From Larus michahellis (taxonomy: Eukaryota > Chordata > Aves > Charadriiformes > Laridae), in NCBI RefSeq assembly GCF_964199755.1, contig NC_133898.1, positions 33,359,985 through 33,423,984 of the forward strand: a stretch of 64,000 nt of DNA. Direction: 5' to 3'. The notes under the pieces are model-generated. The model was not told where the DNA came from. It made no database searches and saw nothing but the letters and a program-made list of their open reading frames with translations. The position numbers and the translations under genes were made by a program. The first letter of the stretch is position 1. Every line of letters begins with the position of its first letter. Positions 60,351 through 64,000 of this stretch are shown here, piece by piece.

Positions 60351-63300
60351 GCCCCTGTCTTATTACAATGCAGTGGAAATATTCCTGCTTTCAACTTAGA
60401 AATCTTTCCTGGCTTTCATGTAAATGTTTTTTCTTCTGCTTAACTTTAAGTAAACTCTCTTCTTTGGCTTACATCAAAAATAGCCGACTAAACCAAAACA
60501 CCGCACTGGTTCCGAAAGTAAATATCTGTCTCTGTTGTTAAGATACCGTAAAGGCATACTTTTCTTTACACACAAAAATCACTGTACAGTTTGAATTACC
60601 AGCGGCTGTGAGAAGGAAGAACAAATAAGGATCCCGGCAAACAGCAGGCTTGTCCAGGACACCGACAGATGCAAAAGAGCCCCCAAGAGGCCCGCCCCCC
60701 CCTTAAGGATTGATTCATTTGTGGGACAGGAAGAAATTCGACTCTCTTCTAGGAAGGGACACATCTTACACAAAAACTTTGTTCCCCTCAACACAGTGCA
60801 TGAACATCCCACAGTCTTCCTCAATCCCTTTATGCCCGCAACATTGAGATATGCATAAAACATCTATGTCACATCATGTAGGTCTGAGGGGTTGCTTTTT
60901 TAATCCTATTTGTGATCAGCTGATGCTCACAGTCAGTTATATGAAGTTAAATGGTCTTTCATCATCTGAAAATGAGGAGGAAAGGAAGAGGAGCAGAATG
61001 GAATTAGCAGACCTGATGAATCTCTAGCTACAAACCTCCTCGAGTTTAGCCAGCTCCAAAACCTGTGCCCTGCCTGACTTCTGCTCTTCCCCGCAGTGGC
61101 GGGCAGGCTCTATTCTACAGTCTGTTCCCAGAATAAGTAGATACATACTGTAAGGACAGGAAAACTTCCCTGCTCAGGGATTAATAAGATGTCAACTGAT
61201 GGACAGTTAGTTCAGCTGATCTTTCATGTCAGAGATTCTACAATATGTTCAAAAGTGACACAAGTCATCTGAATTCCTTCCATATTTAAAACCTAAACTT
61301 GTTTCATCACTTTGCCAGCTGACGTACAGGACTGATTATGTATTTCTGTTGGATTTAGGTAATTTTACCTAAAGTAAGTAGCTGTCTAGGCTACTGCCAA
61401 TTGGACAACTCTCCATATCATCAAGTGTATATCGTGTGAGGGGCTTTTTCTCTGTATCCATGATTACAATACATCTAAGTATTTGCACACTTCTAGATAA
61501 ACATTGAGATCAAATCCTGTATGCAGCCCCTTGAGCATCCATGCCATCTTCCATCTTCCTACTACAGGCTCCAGAAAAGAACAAAGAAGCAAAAAAGGGA
61601 AGAAATTATTACTGACATCAGAAAACTGACAATCTGTAAAGTCAGAGAAAATTTACAAGAGCAGCTACAAAATGCTCTTATGTCTGCAGTACGATGTTAC
61701 GGGAAGGGGGTCTAAGCATCAAAAGTCGGTATAGTCATCATCATTCACCAAGACCTGCAGGAAGTTGCCATTAGTTATGGATTGAGAAGAGGTTAAAATC
61801 CTTTGCACTTACAAACTACCATGTATCCAAGGCTATCTGTAGAGATCATATGAATAGGGAGAAGGCTGAAAGGTAATCGGTGCCAAGAAGAGATTTTCCT
61901 AGACAAATATTAAGGAAAAGTATTTTCTTTCATATTTTCCCTTTTTATTAAAAGTGGATTAGGCGAAGTCACTGGTAAATGGAAAAAAATCCCAAAGAGA
62001 ACAGAAAAGCATATTTTATTACGATGTGGAACTAAGAAAACTGTTGATGATCAGGAAAAGGGCATATTTTAAGCAGGATGTTTTCTTTTAAAGACATCTG
62101 CAACATCTTCAACATCAGAGACTAAGCATCAGTACTCATAATACAATTCAAAACTACAAACATGAGCAATTAACGTAATCCATGGATAATGTAGTGTTAA
62201 GGACAGAACCATCCCATTGCATTTTGTATAGTATAAGGGAAAGTTTTCAAAGAAAAAAAAAAGTGAAAAAAGCATTTGATCTGGACACTGAGACTGCTAT
62301 TTTTCTTAGAGCTTCTTTCTGGCACAGGATTGAGTTTTCCACTTTTTTTGCATTCATTGAAAACCATAAAATCCCATAGAGACAGTGCAAGTCAGTTAGC
62401 GGTACATGCTGGAATCTAAAGAGAACTTGAAACAGGATTTCAGAAGGAGGAACAGTCTCCATCTTCACAAGGGGACAGAAATTTAACTGCTAACATTAAC
62501 AAACACAATCAACTCCACTCTTCGCTAGCGTCACTTATTTCCTGTAACACCTTTCCATATACCCTGTTCAACACAGCATTCCAGCAACATCACGCTCTAC
62601 CCTCCGCAAGCCTCCTTTCACTGTGCCCCCACAATCTTTCTGAAAACACTTCTGCTTTCCTCCTCCCACATCCGTGCCGCAAGTTCTGCCTCGGACATTT
62701 CCTTGACCACCCCATTGGCATTGCACACCTCCACCTCCTTTCTCCCAACATTTATTCCTTTCGGCCTTGGTCCATTTGTTTTGTCTTTCCGCCTTGCACT
62801 CACTTTTGCACTGTCTTTGGGCCACCTTAACATAGTACGCCCCTCACTTGATTTGCCTCTGGCATTTTACTGACTGTACAACTCCCAGCCACCCCCTGTC
62901 TCTTGGACCTCCAACAATGTCATCCTCAACTTCTGCATTCTCCTGTCTGCATTGAATTAGAATATTGGGTACCCAACTACACTTCCTTTTGACTTGTCTA
63001 ATTTAATGTCAGTAAGCGTAGGCCATTTTGTTGATTCTATAAATATCTTTTAAACCTCTACCTTCCTTGAGTCAAAATAACATTGACCAAGTGCCACTGT
63101 CAATATACTCGCACACAAAGTTTATATAATTTTGACATAACAAACAAAAATTGCTTTCAATTTGTTGAGATGGAATTTCTTAAGTTTAAGCTAATTAGAC
63201 CACATAACCAAATCACGCACTAACAAGCTGCCAGCATTTTTGTTCAAATAACTGTTTGGCGACACTTCTTAGGGATCTAGGTAAAGAAATTAAAGCATGG

Positions 63301-64000
63301 CTAAAATATCCAACCTAGTTATTCCTGTCAAATTTTTACCATTTAAACATTATCAGTTTTTTAAGTTAGCCTGCAGAAAAACTTATTTTAGTTACCATTT
63401 AGCTTCTTGTGAAAATAAGAAAGAGTAAGTACAATATAGAAAAAAAGCAGGCACAGCCCTCAAATGCTATTTATAAGTCCTACAAATTGTATCATTTGGG
63501 CAAAACATTTAAGAGATTCCTACTTAAAGAAATGATTTGTGCTTTCATTGGAAAGCAGCTAGAAGTTTGATAATGCATACTATTTCTACCAATACGTTTT
63601 ATAACTTCTAATTAAAAAGGACAAATATAACTAAGAGAATGGTATTTCCAATATACGTTATTTAAAACACAGTATTTTGTCATATTTGAGAGCATAACAA
63701 AGGACAAAACCAGGGGACAGTTGTACATAATTGCCCATGTTTCTGATCCCATACACACATGTGTGATGCACAGTATTTTTTGCAATTGTTTCTGTTGTTC
63801 ATGAGCAGGATTTAAGAATTTAACCAAGCTACGTCTACAAAAGGTTTAGCTGTTTGGAAGACAGTAAGAAAATGGAAGGCTGCTTTCAGAAAACTCAAGG
63901 AAAGAATAGATTACTGAGAGCAGAATACTGGCAGCTCCATTTTGATATCAAAACAGTCTATATATGAACAGGATTAATTATGTAAATACCGAGTAACTGT

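Larger units (their letters stand above)
57447..64000 (-). other. THADA: THADA intron, at least 6.5 kb, runs off the right edge
   Basis: No upstream exon with the required one-base overhang and a good donor was found, so this whole stretch is read as intron. It contains short tandem repeats at 58.40 and 59.02 kb and the coding-like blocks described separately at about 59.9-60.35 kb and 62.57-63.0 kb. Confidence 0.6.

Overview
The window is nuclear DNA from a bird. The support is two 3'-end pieces of CR1 LINEs (the dominant avian retrotransposon), spliced vertebrate genes with long AT-rich introns, and a very GC-rich CpG-island gene. Two genes are recognised, both on the minus strand and in the conserved vertebrate order: the 3' part of THADA (about 21.7-57.4 kb, continuing beyond the right edge) and, downstream of it in the direction of transcription, the complete two-exon ZFP36L2 (about 12.5-16.7 kb).

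Layout. 1-12.49 kb is intergenic sequence past the ZFP36L2 3' end, with one CR1 remnant and no supportable gene. 12.49-16.7 kb is ZFP36L2: an AU-rich 3' UTR with three UAUUUAU sites, a 493-residue CDS with two CCCH zinc fingers, a 589-bp intron, a short 5' UTR and a TATA-like box, all within a CpG island reaching to about 18.6 kb. 18.6-21.69 kb is the spacer between the genes. It holds a second CpG-rich patch, a 21-bp minisatellite of 12 units, a full consensus CTCF site and a 40-42-bp minisatellite. 21.69-57.45 kb carries the last eight coding exons of THADA. All junctions agree in splice signal and reading phase and give a 483-residue C-terminal part. One intron of 26.3 kb separates two of these exons. 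57.45-64 kb is a further THADA intron containing a coding-like block on the same strand that I could not identify.

ZFP36L2 is an mRNA-decay factor that binds AU-rich 3' UTRs and recruits CCR4-NOT. THADA is the vertebrate relative of yeast Trm732, the partner of the tRNA 2'-O-methyltransferase Trm7/FTSJ1. They are neighbours, but nothing here suggests a shared pathway. I found no sign of a wholly new system. The best leads are the regulatory and repeat cluster between the two genes, the AU-rich sites in the ZFP36L2 3' UTR, and the coding-like block near 60 kb.
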